From contig JAIGNY010003766.1 in assembly GCA_020152595.1 (NCBI GenBank), positions 186,001-250,000 of the forward strand: DNA of 64,000 bases, read 5' to 3'. The stretch comes from Chiridota heheva (Eukaryota > Echinodermata > Holothuroidea > Apodida > Chiridotidae). The position numbers and the translations under genes were made by a program. Under the pieces are notes generated by a model. The model was not told where the DNA came from and made no database searches. It was given only the letters and a program-made list of their open reading frames with translations. Shown piece by piece: positions 37,371-47,775 of this stretch (its first letter is position 1; each line of letters starts with the position of its first letter).

Positions 37371-37737
37371 GGGCCCGGATTGCGAGCAATTCAATATCTT
37401 CTTGTTATACAACTACAAGTTACCATTACTCCACTGCTACTGCTAGGCACGCTTGTGGTTTAGTCGGCATAATCGAGTAGACCTGAAGGAAAGCTAAAAG
37501 CAAGGTCAGAAATGTACAGTTTGTTTTATGTAGTCTTGTGTCACAAAATGTATATTGCTGATTTCAACCGTTAACTAAAACGTGACCGCATATGATATCT
37601 TGTTTGGTTCGAGTGGTTATTCAAATCACCCACTCTAGTCACAACTTAGGTCAGGATAGGCCTATGCCTACGTTAACACTAGGCCTAACTTAACATAAGT
37701 CACGTTAGGCTGGGCAGTTTCAGAAAATATCCATAAT
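37371..37737. other. Intergenic sequence
   Basis: No features recognised. There are several AGGCCTA/TAGGCCTAAC motifs near 37650-37690. Confidence 0.3.
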
Positions 37738-39070
37738 ACCCCTCCACCTTCCCCTCCACCTTCCCTCCCCCCTTCCGCCCTCTTCCCTTCCCTTCCGCTC
37801 CCCCGCTCCGCTCCCCCTTTCCCCCCTTCCGCTCCCCCCTCCCCTTCCGCTCCCCCCCCCCGCTCCCCCGCTCCCCCCTTCTCCCCCTTCCGCTCCCCCT
37901 TCCCCTCCCCCCTCCCCTCCCCTTCCTTCCCCTTTCCTTCCCCTTTTCCCCTTTCCTTCCCCTTTCCTTCCCTTTCCTTCCCTTTCCTTCCCCTTTCCTT
38001 CCCTTCCCTTTCCTTTCCTTCCCTTTCCTTCCCCTCTACCCCCTACCTTCCCCTCTACCTTCCCTCTACCTTCCCCTCTACCTTCCCCTCTACCTTCCCC
38101 TACCTTCCCCTCTACCTTCCCCTACCTTCCCCTCTACCTTCCCCTCTACCTTCCCCTACCTTCCCCCCCCTTCCCCTCTACCTTCCCCCCTCCCTTCCCC
38201 CCCCTCCCCTTCCCCTCCCCCCCCTCTACCTTCCCCTCTACCTTCCCCTCCCCCCCTCCCCTCCCCTCTACCTTCCCCTCCCCTCTACCTTCCCCTCCCC
38301 TCTACCCTCCCCTCCCCTCCCCTTCCCTCCCCTTCCCTTCCTCTCCCCCCTCCCTTCCCTCTACCTTCCCCTTCTACCTTCCCCTTCCCCTCTACCTTCC
38401 CCCTCCCCTCTACCTTCCCCTCCCCTCTACCTTCCCCTCCTCTACCTTCCCCTCCCCTCTACCTTCCCCTCCCCTCTACCTCCCCTCCCCCTCCCCCTCT
38501 ACCTTCCCCCCCTCTACCTTCCCCTCCCCCTCTACCTTCCCCCCCCCCTCTACCTTCCCTTCCCTCTACCTTCCCTTCCTCACCTTCCCCTTCCCCTCTA
38601 CCTTCCCCTTCCCCTCTACCTTCCCCCCCCTCTACCTTCCCTCCCCTCTACCTTCCCCTCCCCTCTACCTTCCCCCCTCCCCTCTACCTTCCCCTCCCCT
38701 CTACCTTCCCCTCCCCCCACCTTCCCCCTCCCCTCTACCTTCCCCTCCCCTCTACCTTCCCCTTCCCCTCTACCTTCCCCTTCCCCCTCTACCTTCCCTT
38801 CCTCTACCTTCCCTCCCCTCTACCTTCCCCTCCCCTCTACCTTCCCCTCCCCCTCTACCTTCCCCTCCACCTTCCCCTCCCCCCTCTACCTTCCCTTCTC
38901 TCCCCTCTCCTTCCCTTCCTCTCCCCTTCCTACTCTACCTTCCCTCCCTCTCCCCTTCACTCCCCCTCTCCTTTCCTCTCTTTCTCTCCCCTTCCCTGCC
39001 TCTTCCCTACCCTCCCCTTCCCTCACCCGCTTCTTCCATTCACCCTCTTCTTCCATTCCCCCTCCTTCAC
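37738..39070. repeat. Polypyrimidine satellite, about 1.33 kb
   Basis: Nearly all C and T on the plus strand. The first 300 bp are CCCCTTCCGCTC and CCTTTCCTTCC types. The rest is irregular CTCTACCTTCCCCTCCC units of 11-17 bp. A tract of this length and strand asymmetry can form triplex or G-quadruplex DNA and is prone to assembly collapse. Confidence 0.97.
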
Positions 39071-39244
39071 TCATTGAGGAACTTGGAATTCCTGAGGGGT
39101 ATTTTGACTAGAAAAATCTCGGAGGGGGTATTTTGATTCAAGGAAATCTCAGGAGGGGGAAGTATTTTGACATGGGAAATCCTGCAGGGGGGGGGGAGGG
39201 GGGTCTATTGTTAGAAACAGGGAGCTAGGATATTTTCTGGAACT

Positions 39245-40495
39245 GCCCATTTGAACAGATCAAGATGGAAAGTGTCAAAATTCAAATCACATTGGAGAAA
39301 ATTACTGCCTTTTCTAAAGTTTAGTGATAATGCAACAAATCTGTCAAAAATAACCAGAAGGGTATTTGTTACGATGACTGCGACTTGTGGGTTCATAGTA
39401 AGTGTGCAGGCATTAGTAATGCAGCTTACAACACCCTTGCATCAACAACCGATGATTGGTTTGGTCAGCTTTTTGTGGCCTGTGTGGACTCCAGTGTAGG
39501 AGATCTGATAAAGCAGTACAGTGTGAAAAGTGTGATCAATGGATCCACACTAACTGCTGCAACATTGATGACTCAAAATACAGCAACCTCATGAATACTA
39601 GCTGTGCCTGGATGTGTGATACTTGTGACTTCATGAACTTTTTGGATTCTTTCTTCTCAACTAACAATTCTATCAATTGTGTTACTTTTTATGCTCGGTT
39701 GGCGTTCATGTCCTCTTGAAGGATTTTTGCCGACTTAACTGATTCAGATTCAAATTCAGAACTCATATGAGGCACTTCAAAGTTATTCTTCTGGTCTTGA
39801 CTCAGGGTCCAACCATTATCCCGGATGTCAAATTGAAAACAAATCTAAAAAAGGTAAACAGGAAGGTTCTAAAATTTCTTGTTATCAACTTTGAAAGTGT
39901 TCAAAACAAGAAAGCCCCCGCTGAAAGTCTTATAAAAGAAAAAGACAGAGATGTTATATTGGCTCTGAAACCTGACTAAATTTCAAAATCAACAACTCTC
40001 AGCAAAAATATCCCCGACAACTATACAGTAATTCGTAAAGATAGGAAGTACAAATGGTTATGGTGGTGTATTACAGGCATAAAGAATGACCCGATTTTCA
40101 CTGAGCTCACTAAACTAGACTGACTGTGAGATTATCTGGACCAATTTTCAATTCCCTAAGAAAAGGAGCATATATGACATGTAGGAACTTTTTACAGGCC
40201 CAGTCACAATGATCTTACTAGCCTTTTTGAGTTAAGAAAATCACTCCAAAAGTTGGGCAAAAATGCTGACAAAAGCAATGTTATTAGTGTTAATGATATA
40301 AACATATATAAACAGCAAGGTTAGACTGTTTGCTGATGATTGTGTCTTGTGTATAGAGCAACTGATTAAATCCTCTTGCCAACAAATCCTTCAAGATGAG
40401 ACAAATAAACTTGAGCAATAGCAAAATAAATAACAAATAAATTTCAACCCCTCTAAATGCTACATCCTCTCAATTTCTCCTAAAAAATGTACTTA
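39245..40495 (+). mobile_element. L2-like LINE: PHD-type ORF1, endonuclease, RT remnant
   Basis: In order: a zinc-finger half DDCDLWVHSKCAGISN (39376-39423); a second, CGLC.. then KAVQCEKCDQWIHTNC and WMCDTCD (39474-39632), the Cys4-His-Cys3 PHD-like pattern of some LINE ORF1 proteins; KFLVINFESVQNKKA...ILALKPD (39873-39978) with IPDNYTVIRKDRKYK (about 40010-40055) and FYRPSHNDLTSLFELRKSL (about 40192-40250) from the apurinic endonuclease; and VRLFADDCVLC (about 40322) with NFNPSKCYILSIS, the RT motif C region. Most of the RT is missing between 40265 and 40320. There are many stops, so it is dead. Confidence 0.88.
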
Positions 40496-40521
40496 GAAGT
40501 GAACCTGTATTCAATTGTACC

Positions 40522-41013
40522 TGTTGGTTTCCGCCCTGTTGGTTCCCGCCTTGTTGGTTTCCGCCCTGTTGGTTTCCGCCCTGTTGGTTTCCGCCCTGTT
40601 GGTTTCCGCCCTGTTGGTTTTCGCCCTGTTGGTTTTCGCCCTGTTGGTTTCGCCCTGTTGGTTTCCGCCCTGTTGGTTTCCGCCCTGTTGGTTTTCGCCC
40701 TGTTGGTTTTCGCCCTGTTGTTTTCGCCCTGTTGGTTTCCGCCCTGTTGGTTTCCGCCCAGTTGGTTTCCGCCCTCTTGGTTTCCGCCCTGTTGGTTTCC
40801 GCTTGGTTGGTGTCCGCCCGGTTGGTTTCCGCCCTGTTGGTTTCCGCCCTGTTGCTCTCCGCCCTGTTGGTTTCCCCCTGTTGGTTTCTGCCCTGTTGGT
40901 TTCCGCCCTGTTGATTACCGCCCTCTTGGTTTCCGCCCTCTTGGTTTCCGCCCTCGTGGTTTCCGCCCGGTTGGTTTTTGCCTTGTTGGTTTCACCCTCT
41001 GGTTGGTTCCCGC
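40522..41013. repeat. 15-bp satellite GGTTTCCGCCCTGTT
   Basis: About 32 units of 15-16 bp, abutting the 3' end of the truncated LINE within 30 bp. Point variants increase toward the right. Three registers stay open (183, 192 and 60 codons, reading VGFRP or LLVSA repeats) because the unit length is a multiple of three. There is no sign of a gene. Confidence 0.96.
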
Positions 41014-41720
41014 CCCTGAAAATCTATGTTTTTGCTAAAAACTGCTTTTCACCCCTATTTCTCAGAGGCGGAAAACAACGTTTTTCTAATTAGAGAAGAT
41101 CAAAACAAAGTGGAATTGTGGCTTACAGATTAAGGGAGTGTTTTGAATGTTTTATGAAAAATAGAAAGGTAATTAGCATTCTTTGGGAACATTTTGGGAA
41201 AAGCAACTTGGGTTTATTGAGTTGTGACTGATCAAAGTTGTTCAATTATTACCATTTTTAGAATTTACTTTAATTGAAATGATACTTAAAACAGGTACCA
41301 ATTCTGAATCTGTAGATTTTGGAAATATTAAAAGACGATCATTCCTAGCTTAACAATCCTAGCTTTTAAAAGATTTAAATCATTAGCATCCTTTGATAAA
41401 AGATTACACTTAAGACTGTTTAACAGATTTAAATCTAACAATTTATTCAGCTTTTGATCTTTTTTTAATGCTAGGGACATAGTCCAACAATTCATAAAAT
41501 GATTGAAGTATTTTAGTTGTCACTGGAAATTATAGAAAGAGGATAAGCATTGATTTCCACCTCCAAGTTTTGGGGATGGAAAACACTTGATTTCTAGGGC
41601 GGTTAATCAGGGGCGGAAACTAATGGCCTCTGTTTGAAACACTGCATTAAAACAAAGAAATATCTCTGTTGTTAGATTTTTATGAAAACGAAAGCGTTGT
41701 ACCTTCTTTTTTTTTTTTTT
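41014..41720. other. Intergenic sequence
   Basis: AT-rich. Isolated TTTCCGCC/GGCGGAAA words near 41067 and 41610 resemble satellite remnants on the opposite strand. Nothing else is seen. Confidence 0.35.
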
Positions 41721-42390
41721 TGAGCCCTATTGTTTTTGGTGGTGATTTCACGTATATTAACGTGAGAAAATATGCAGAAAAACCCTCCGGATAGAATTAT
41801 CTCCTTCCTTCATCATGCCTTCCTCGACAACCATATTTAGTCCTTTTCTCCCACCCCCTGTACTTACATTTACCCCTTTTTTTCACCCCAGCACTTCCTC
41901 TTTCGATCTCAGCTCATTTACCCTACCCCAGCACTTCCTCTTTCGATCTCAGCTTTCTGGCTATTATCCCCTGTACTTCTCTCAGACTCCCATTTTTTTG
42001 TTTTCAACCTCTGGAATGATCTTACCTCTCAGGCACAATTTAACCCTCGCTGTCATTGTGCCATTAAGCCCTCATCAAACAAACAAACATATTCAAAGAG
42101 CTGCATGTCTGTTTTGTTTCATATTTGGTATAATAATATAAGCTAGTGTCATGCATGTTCATGATATGATAATGTTGAATTCATTAAATATGCATAGTTT
42201 GTGGAATTTACTATGGTTTTGTTGAAAAACCTACAAAAAACACAATATCTCTGAAATTATATATTGCATTTTAGTTTATATGTTGTACACTTATAGCCCA
42301 CGATCTGTGGATGCATGTGCCCTCTTGGTTTTGGTGGTGAATTTGTCACAGAGTGCAGAAAGTCACATGTTAATTTATTACCTCTTTCTA
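41721..42390 (+). repeat. Copy of the 300-bp repeat, split by a LINE end
   Basis: The segments 41725-41790 (GCCCTATTGTTTTTGGTGGT) and 42094-42390 (CATGTCTGTTTTGTTTCATA, then TTGGTTTTGGTGGTGA) are parts of the unit arrayed at 61690-62650. The CAAA-tailed LINE end lies between them, so it inserted into an existing copy. Confidence 0.7.
41795..42092 (+). mobile_element. 3' end of a CAAA-tailed LINE
   Basis: Parallel to 56960-57242: TCCTTCATCATGCCTTCCTC, then CAACCATATTTAGTCC, CTCAGGCACAATTTAACCCT, GTGCCATTAAGCCCTCATCA and a CAAACAAACAAA tail. It contains a short internal duplication (CCCAGCACTTCCTCTTTCGA twice). Only the 3' untranslated part is present. Confidence 0.8.
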
Positions 42391-42850
42391 CTTGTGGGTT
42401 AAGCTAGAGGAGGGGGCATGCCATCAGTATCCATAACTGCTCATCAGTAGTGACAAATTGCTTACTGAGAGGACAAAGGCCTTAAACTTTCTGGAGTTTG
42501 GAAACCACTACTTTAATGAATGTGTTGGCTCCTGCCTGTAGAGGGTACTGAAACCCAGAGTAAATTTAAATAATTGTTTATTAACTTGTTTGTTTTTGTG
42601 GTTTTTCCTTAACTATCAATTACAGGATGTTTCACTTTTGGACATATTTACCCATTTGTCCTGATTTTGCATATTATCACTCAGCTGTGTCTCTGTGACT
42701 GACCACAGCCAAGCTGCCTCTTACAGTCTGGGAGCAACTTGAAAAACTGCGTACAACCCGAGAAACTGGGTACTTTAAAATACCCCCAAAATTGGGTACT
42801 TTTAAGTATTACGTCATTCCATAAGCCTACTACACATTTGACTAGCCCAC
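42391..42850. other. Intergenic sequence
   Basis: No gene or repeat recognised, apart from a doubled AACTGGGTACTTT/AATTGGGTACTTTT word near 42765. Confidence 0.35.
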
Positions 42851-43091
42851 ACTAAATGTATGGGGTTTCTCATTTTCCGCTCTGGATTGTCCAAAATTTC
42901 ACTGGATATCCTGAAATTTTGGAGACTGATAGTAATTAGATATTCAAAACTTTTCGCTGCTGCTTTTTGAAATTTACGGTTGCCTTTTTGAGAAAATCAA
43001 TAAAACAGATTATGAACAATCTGTTTTGTTGATTTTCTTAAAATTTGATATCCAGTGAAAAGTTCCCAGAAAATGAGAAACCATGTTTAGT
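42851..43091. mobile_element. Palindromic MITE, about 240 bp
   Basis: Ends are ACTAAATGTATGGGGTTTCT, then CATTTTC, and the inverse GAAAATGAGAAACCATGTTT, then AGT. The centre is a near-perfect hairpin, GAAAATCAATAAAACAGATT, a six-base loop, AATCTGTTTTGTTGATTTTC. Inverted blocks (CACTGGATATCC / GATATCCAGTG) also lie between. It is non-coding. Confidence 0.75.
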
Positions 43092-43954
43092 TTTTGTGTT
43101 GCTCGATTTGCACAAAAGTACCCAATTTTCATTCTCAGTTTTTATGGGCTAAATTTTGGGTTTTGTCATACATCTACATCTTTCTGGCGACCGCTCTGTA
43201 TAATGCACTTGTCAGTTGTATGGCTCACCCTTACTATCCCCTTCCTGCAATGTCAGTCAAAGGTGAGTCATTGACATATGAAATAGTGACTCACATGTGT
43301 GTCATTGCACCAAATTGTCAGTCACCAGAGGAACTCTGGGGTGGGTCAATTTACTTCAGATACATTAACTTTGTACAGAGGTGATTAATTTGGGAAGTCA
43401 TTTCACAAAAAATGTCAAGTCACCTCAAGTGAATGCCATCAATGTACATGTATTGTCCACCCACTTTGGTGCAATGACTCATTTTTTCCGGGGATGTAGG
43501 GGTGAGTAACATAATTAACAAGTTCATAATCAATCACTTATTTTCAGATTTCCTTGAAACTCCAGTTGGAGAAATCACTTGTGATTGGCAGGCATCATTC
43601 AAATCTATTTTCCCCTTGTATATTTAAACAAAAAGGGTGGGACCTGTAAAAATATTATTGGTCTTTGTTATTAAAGTAAGTTCTGATTTGACTTCAGGAT
43701 ATTTTCTTGTTCCCCAAACAGTGAACTTAATGCAACCTTTCATATAAAAGTTCAATGTTCAAATTAAGGGATTTGGTTCTATAGAGTATATTCAGTTTAT
43801 AGAGTTGTTAATTATCAGTTGATAGTTTGTCCGTCAGTTCAGTTGATTTTCAGTTAAGAGTTAAATTGTAAATATTGTACATAGAACAGGGCAATAGATT
43901 AGAGCAAAGCAATTTCTCGTGATTTGAGTTCTACCGAGCTGCACTCTTTATCAA
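43092..43954. other. Intergenic sequence upstream of the dehydrogenase gene
   Basis: No coding sequence recognised. GTGAGTCATT and AATGACTCA words recur at 43262-43490, suggesting a degenerate inverted structure. No core promoter element can be assigned. Confidence 0.3.
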
Positions 43955-44650
43955 TTCATGCATATTCATGAGTAGTATGTCTGTTTTGTATCGATCATAC
44001 TTGTTATGATTATGTCAGTTATTTTGCACATGTATGCTAATGTTGTCAGCAAGTTCTATTTTTTATTGATCTGCATGGTGGGTGTGGCCTATAAATAAGA
44101 TGGAATACATTTTTCATGATGTGCAATGACTTGACAGTTAAAATAAAACTGCAAGTCAATCAACATACTATAAATATATTGGAAGTTCCACTTAAGATAA
44201 TAAATAAGACAAGTAATAGTTTCCATAATGTGATGTTGGACTATCAGAGTGTTGACGATGTGATTGATGAAAGAGGATGATTCAGATAGTACATAATCTG
44301 AAGTAGGTTTATGATGAGTATTGATATGCATGGTGATAAGGATAATAAAGTAGATCTCATATTATTAAGAAAAAAAGCATCGGAACCACTAGGGTTGGGC
44401 GGTATCTCAATATTTTGGTATTTTCCGGTGCTTGGTCATACCGATATGGTCATTATTAAAAATTTATGTCAAACCGATAACTTGCTTGCAACTTTTTACA
44501 GCAACTTCAACTTAATTTCGGTAATAACGTTATGATTTTGATGATATATCGGTATGGATAAATTGCCAATACCGCCCAATCCTAGGAATCGCATAACCTT
44601 TTGGTTGTGATTTTTATTAGCAAAATCAAGTTAAATCTAACTATTCTACA
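43955..44650 (+). repeat. Dispersed repeat shared with 62640-62940, split by a MITE
   Basis: Shares GTATGTCTGTTTTGTATC-like sequence, CATACTTGTTATGATWATGT, TTATTGATCTGCATG and the end AACCTTTTGGTTRTG with 62640-62940. The 195-bp MITE at 44390-44584 interrupts it. Confidence 0.8.
44390..44584. mobile_element. hAT-like MITE, 195 bp
   Basis: Starts TAGGGTTGGGCGGTAT and ends ATACCGCCCAATCCTA (one mismatch in 16). It is flanked by GGAACCAC (44382-44389) and GGAATCGC (44585-44592), an aged 8-bp target duplication. The uninterrupted sequence GGAACCACAAAACCTTTTGG at 62890-62909 is the matching empty site. The 8-bp duplication and the TAGGG.TGGGCGGTAT terminus fit hAT-type elements. Confidence 0.85.
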
Positions 44651-44923
44651 TTTGATCATGAAAAGATCTTAAATTTTAGTTTAGGAATTCCTAGCATGAA
44701 TGAGGGATTAATACTATTTAGGTGAAATTGTACCCACATACAGTAAGAAATCTCAGAGCTCAGAAGGAATGGGGGGTATATTTCCAGTAAGGTGTATCTG
44801 AGTAACCTTACTTCATTTTTAAGTGGGAATTTGTGCATCTGGTTTTCAAAATTGTTTTTGAATTTGAGGTTTTTTGTGCTTGTTTTTACAGGTCTTTGAT
44901 TAATAGAGCATCTTCTTATCTCT

Positions 44924-45016
44924 ATGGCTGAGCCTGCACTTGAGGTTTCACCCCTAGAGGAGGGTTTAGCTGAAAAAAGCAAAGAAGGAAATCCAGATGA
45001 ACCTACAAATACACAG
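44924..45016 (+). CDS. SDR family dehydrogenase, first coding exon
   Basis: The exon appears to begin at 44892 after TTTTTACAG, so a noncoding exon lies upstream. The ATG at 44924 is chosen because an in-frame TGA sits at 44897-44899 in the same exon and no other ATG lies between. It gives 31 codons to the donor GTACAG, phase 0: MAEPALEVSPLEEGLAEKSK, then EGNPDEPTNTQ. It is hydrophilic and acidic with no signal peptide or membrane segment, unlike RDH11-14, which start with a hydrophobic anchor. It joins the exon at 47166 in frame. With little family similarity, this exon rests on splice sites, phase and composition. Confidence 0.7.
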
Positions 45017-45486
45017 GTACAGTACCACCTATTTGATATTGCATTGATCAGTAGCATCAGGTGGTGGACCTGATGTTCGACAAATCTTATGGCTGAGAGT
45101 CTGCATGTCTATTCCATAAAAATAAAAAAAATTGGGAGGGGCTTAATTAAGCCCCCTAAGATATTTACCACATATACTGTTGTTTACTCAAGAAATATAA
45201 AAGAATATTAATGATATTAATATTTATATATTTTTTTTCAATGATTTTTTTTTTATAACCACAGGAACCGTAGATTTTGTTTACACTTCCGTCTACACTA
45301 AATTTTATTGCAAATCACAAATCACAATATTAACAAGAGTAAAACCTCATTTTTTGGGACCTGCACTACGAAAATGATGAAAAAAAGACATTTTTTTATT
45401 TTTGTAAAATTATTATTATTATTTTTTGCACATCTGCACTACGAAAATAATGCAAAAAAGACACCTGCTTGGGCGGCATATATATA

Positions 45487-45522
<36 letters not shown>

Positions 45523-46202
45523 CAAACACCTCTTTCCTCACTATCCTAACTCTTACACCATTATTTATTAACACCCTCCTGGCACATTTGACTGACTGTC
45601 GCGGTGCCGTTAAACATCAACAAACCAAACCAAAACCAATGGCACAGCAAGATTTTGGCATACTACTTACAAAAGCAATCTTATATAACAACATACAAGC
45701 GTATGTAAGTGTACAGCAGATGACAGTCTGCCCTAGAAAATGACGCCGTAAACAAAGTCATGTGACCTCATGACTTCAGCTGAAATACCCCTATAAGAAC
45801 TAAAGAAGTTGACTAAAGACTGTCTTAGAAGAATCCCCCAAACCTTGTGATGTGCCATAAGAAGATAATTCCAGACTGATGAAATAGGACTTACTGTAAG
45901 AAAGTCAACTAGTGCGTATTGACCATTAATGTTTTTGGAATATAAAAGTAACAAGTTCTGAAGAGGTTCTTCACTTACAGTACGTCAATTTTTAACATAA
46001 TTTTGAAAATACAGGAATTTCTAATTGCCGAAGACAAACAACAAGAGCATGCATGATTATACATATACGATTTAATCTTTAGAAGACAACATAAGAAAGA
46101 ATATATTGCAGGAAGGTGAATCACCAGGTAATTTGCATATGAAATAACATCAAAGATTATTTTGTTTCTTCTTCACTATTAAAAGTAAATCATATTTCAC
46201 AA
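45017..46202. other. Dehydrogenase intron 1, left part
   Basis: Contains a single copy of the CTGCACTACGAAAAT...GGGCGGCATATATATA repeat (45355-45490), a TA/TATG microsatellite (45478-45523), and a retroposon end CGGTGCCGTTAAACATCAAC with an AAACCAAACC tail at 45600-45640. The frames at 45308-45743 follow these and are not genes. Confidence 0.55.
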
Positions 46203-46645
46203 CTGGTTGGCTCAATTGGTAGAGCGTCCGTTTTTTTTAGCCGGGAGGCCTGGGTTCTATCCTGGGTTGGCTCATACTAGAGACTTTAAATAATGGTACC
46301 GGCTAATTCTTCGTCTGGCTCTTGGTATTAAGAGGACAGAGCAGGGTAATAATGTGGTTGCTGATGTGTTATGCCACTATTGGCTGCACTGGGGCGAGGC
46401 AGTTGCGCCATTAGTGGCTGCACTGGAACGATGCGGTGACATGTTGTGCCATTATTGGCTGCACCGGGGTCACACGGTGACATGTTGTGCCATTATTGGC
46501 TGCACCGGGCGACACCCCGTTTAGCATAGTTCTTGGGGACTTAAGAAAAACAGTCTTGGTTTGTGTGGATGGTTGGCTTCTTTGTAAAGCGCTTTGAGAA
46601 GGTTGTGCCTTGGAAAGCGCTTTATAAGTACCTATAATTATCAAT
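46203..46645 (+). mobile_element. tRNA-derived SINE with LINE-like tail
   Basis: The head is GGTTGGCTCAATTGGTAGAG (A box), with B box GGGTTCTATCC 50 bp later, a Lys/Gly-type tRNA pattern. The body contains a repeated GCCATTATTGGCTGCACYGG (three to four times, about 50-bp period). The tail is AAAGCGCTTTGAGAAGG, then GGAAAGCGCTTTATAAGTAC and an AT-rich end. The tail shares the GCGCTTTGAG...GCGCT.TATAA box with the L2-like LINE end at 5545-5608. It is in the same orientation as the host gene. Confidence 0.85.
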
Positions 46646-47165
46646 ATAGTTATTCACATACATTGTTCGAATTTAAAGATTGGTACACTTGGACTTAAAG
46701 GATAGGATGCCACCCACCTGTCTACGGACAAGCGGGTGGCACCTACAAATACTTGCCAACCAAAGGTTTACTAACCATTGCTTGTTTTATAATATAGAAT
46801 ACAAACATGTTGAATTATATGTATAAGGATCTTCGCTTTTTTCCCCTGCTCCATCATTTTTTTCCTCCAACTAAACTCTCTTACAGCTGCGTATGGTTGT
46901 ATGTGGTACACAATAGGATGCACAAATGACATTTTCCTAAAGTTGACCTTCAGTAAACACAAACTTACTTGTACCTAAAGTGGACAAAATTTGTTGACCC
47001 ATTTGTCTTCATGTGTGGAGGATGACAATATTTTCTGACCTACACTTTAATTAGAAATGGCACAATATTCTAAACTAATTTTTTTCTCCGGGAATGTTTC
47101 GTCATAGTGTCATACACATGTGTAACAAATACAACATTTGTTTCTTCTCTTTTGCTAATTTAAAG
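46646..47165. other. Dehydrogenase intron 1, right part
   Basis: Contains a short palindrome (GCCACCCACCTGTC...CAAGCGGGTGGCA, near 46709-46741). No gene is seen. It ends with TTTGCTAATTTAAAG, a modest acceptor. Confidence 0.4.
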
Positions 47166-47420
47166 GATGTCACTAAAAAAGAAGAGACTGCAACATCCCA
47201 GGAGAAACCAGAAACAGAAGCACCACCCCAGGGGAAACCTGGCAAGGGGAAGGTCATCATCATCACGGGAGCTAATGCTGGGATAGGGCGTTTTGCAGCA
47301 GAAATGCTTGCCAAACTGGGTTACGATCTCATTTTGGCTTGCAGAAGTGAAGAGAGAGGGCAGCAAACAGTAAAAGAGATCAAATTCAAAGTGCCAGATG
47401 CTGAAGTTCAGTTTATGAAG
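47166..47420 (+). CDS. SDR family dehydrogenase, cofactor-binding exon
   Basis: 85 codons, phase 0 in and out, ending before GTGAGT. After a Lys/Glu/Pro-rich lead (residues 32-60 of the assembled protein) comes VIIITGANAGIG (residues 61-72), the TGxxxGxG dinucleotide-binding motif of classical short-chain dehydrogenases. LILACRSEERG follows, whose Arg after the second strand suggests NADP(H) preference, as in retinol dehydrogenases 11-14. The reaction is probably reversible oxidation of a hydroxyl or carbonyl on a lipophilic substrate; the substrate is unknown. The exon is intact. Confidence 0.95.
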
Positions 47421-47434
47421 GTGAGTTGGGAGAT

Positions 47435-47775
47435 TTACCTTTTTCAAATCTGAATTGGCAATTTTCAGAAAGCTTATTTACATAATGTCACATGGTTAAA
47501 AGTCATGTGTCCCTTATGGACCAATGGTTTACTGAGGGAATCTTACCATCCTATCAAATACTGGAATACTGGAGAATCTTGGCCGTCTGCTCAATTTATG
47601 CACAGTAGGGCACCAAGCGTACTATTTGAAGAAATGTTTTCAGATGCATTTTTCCCTTCAAAACTGTGCAGCTGATTGGTTTGGTACCATGGGGAAAATT
47701 CCCCCAGCAGTTGATTGCTCAAAGTACTGAGTAATCATAATCAGCTAAAATCGGTTTGAAAAGGTTTGTTGGTCA
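47435..47775 (+). mobile_element. MITE family M1, copy 2, next to a splice donor
   Basis: Begins CCTTTTTCAAATCTGAATTG about 16 bp after the donor of the previous exon and ends ATCGGTTTGAAAAGGTT. It matches 10878-11215 in the same order (AATTGGCAATTTT, AATGTCACATGG, GCAGCTGATTGGTT). Confidence 0.75.

Noticed and set aside
40487-41093. Frames of 183 and 192 codons with VGFRP or LLVSA repeats
   Set aside because: Products of a 15-bp satellite whose period is a multiple of three. Two registers are open at once, which real coding repeats seldom allow.
46203-46280. Possible functional tRNA gene at the SINE head
   Set aside because: The A and B boxes are present, but acceptor and anticodon stems do not pair and the sequence runs into a SINE body and LINE-like tail.
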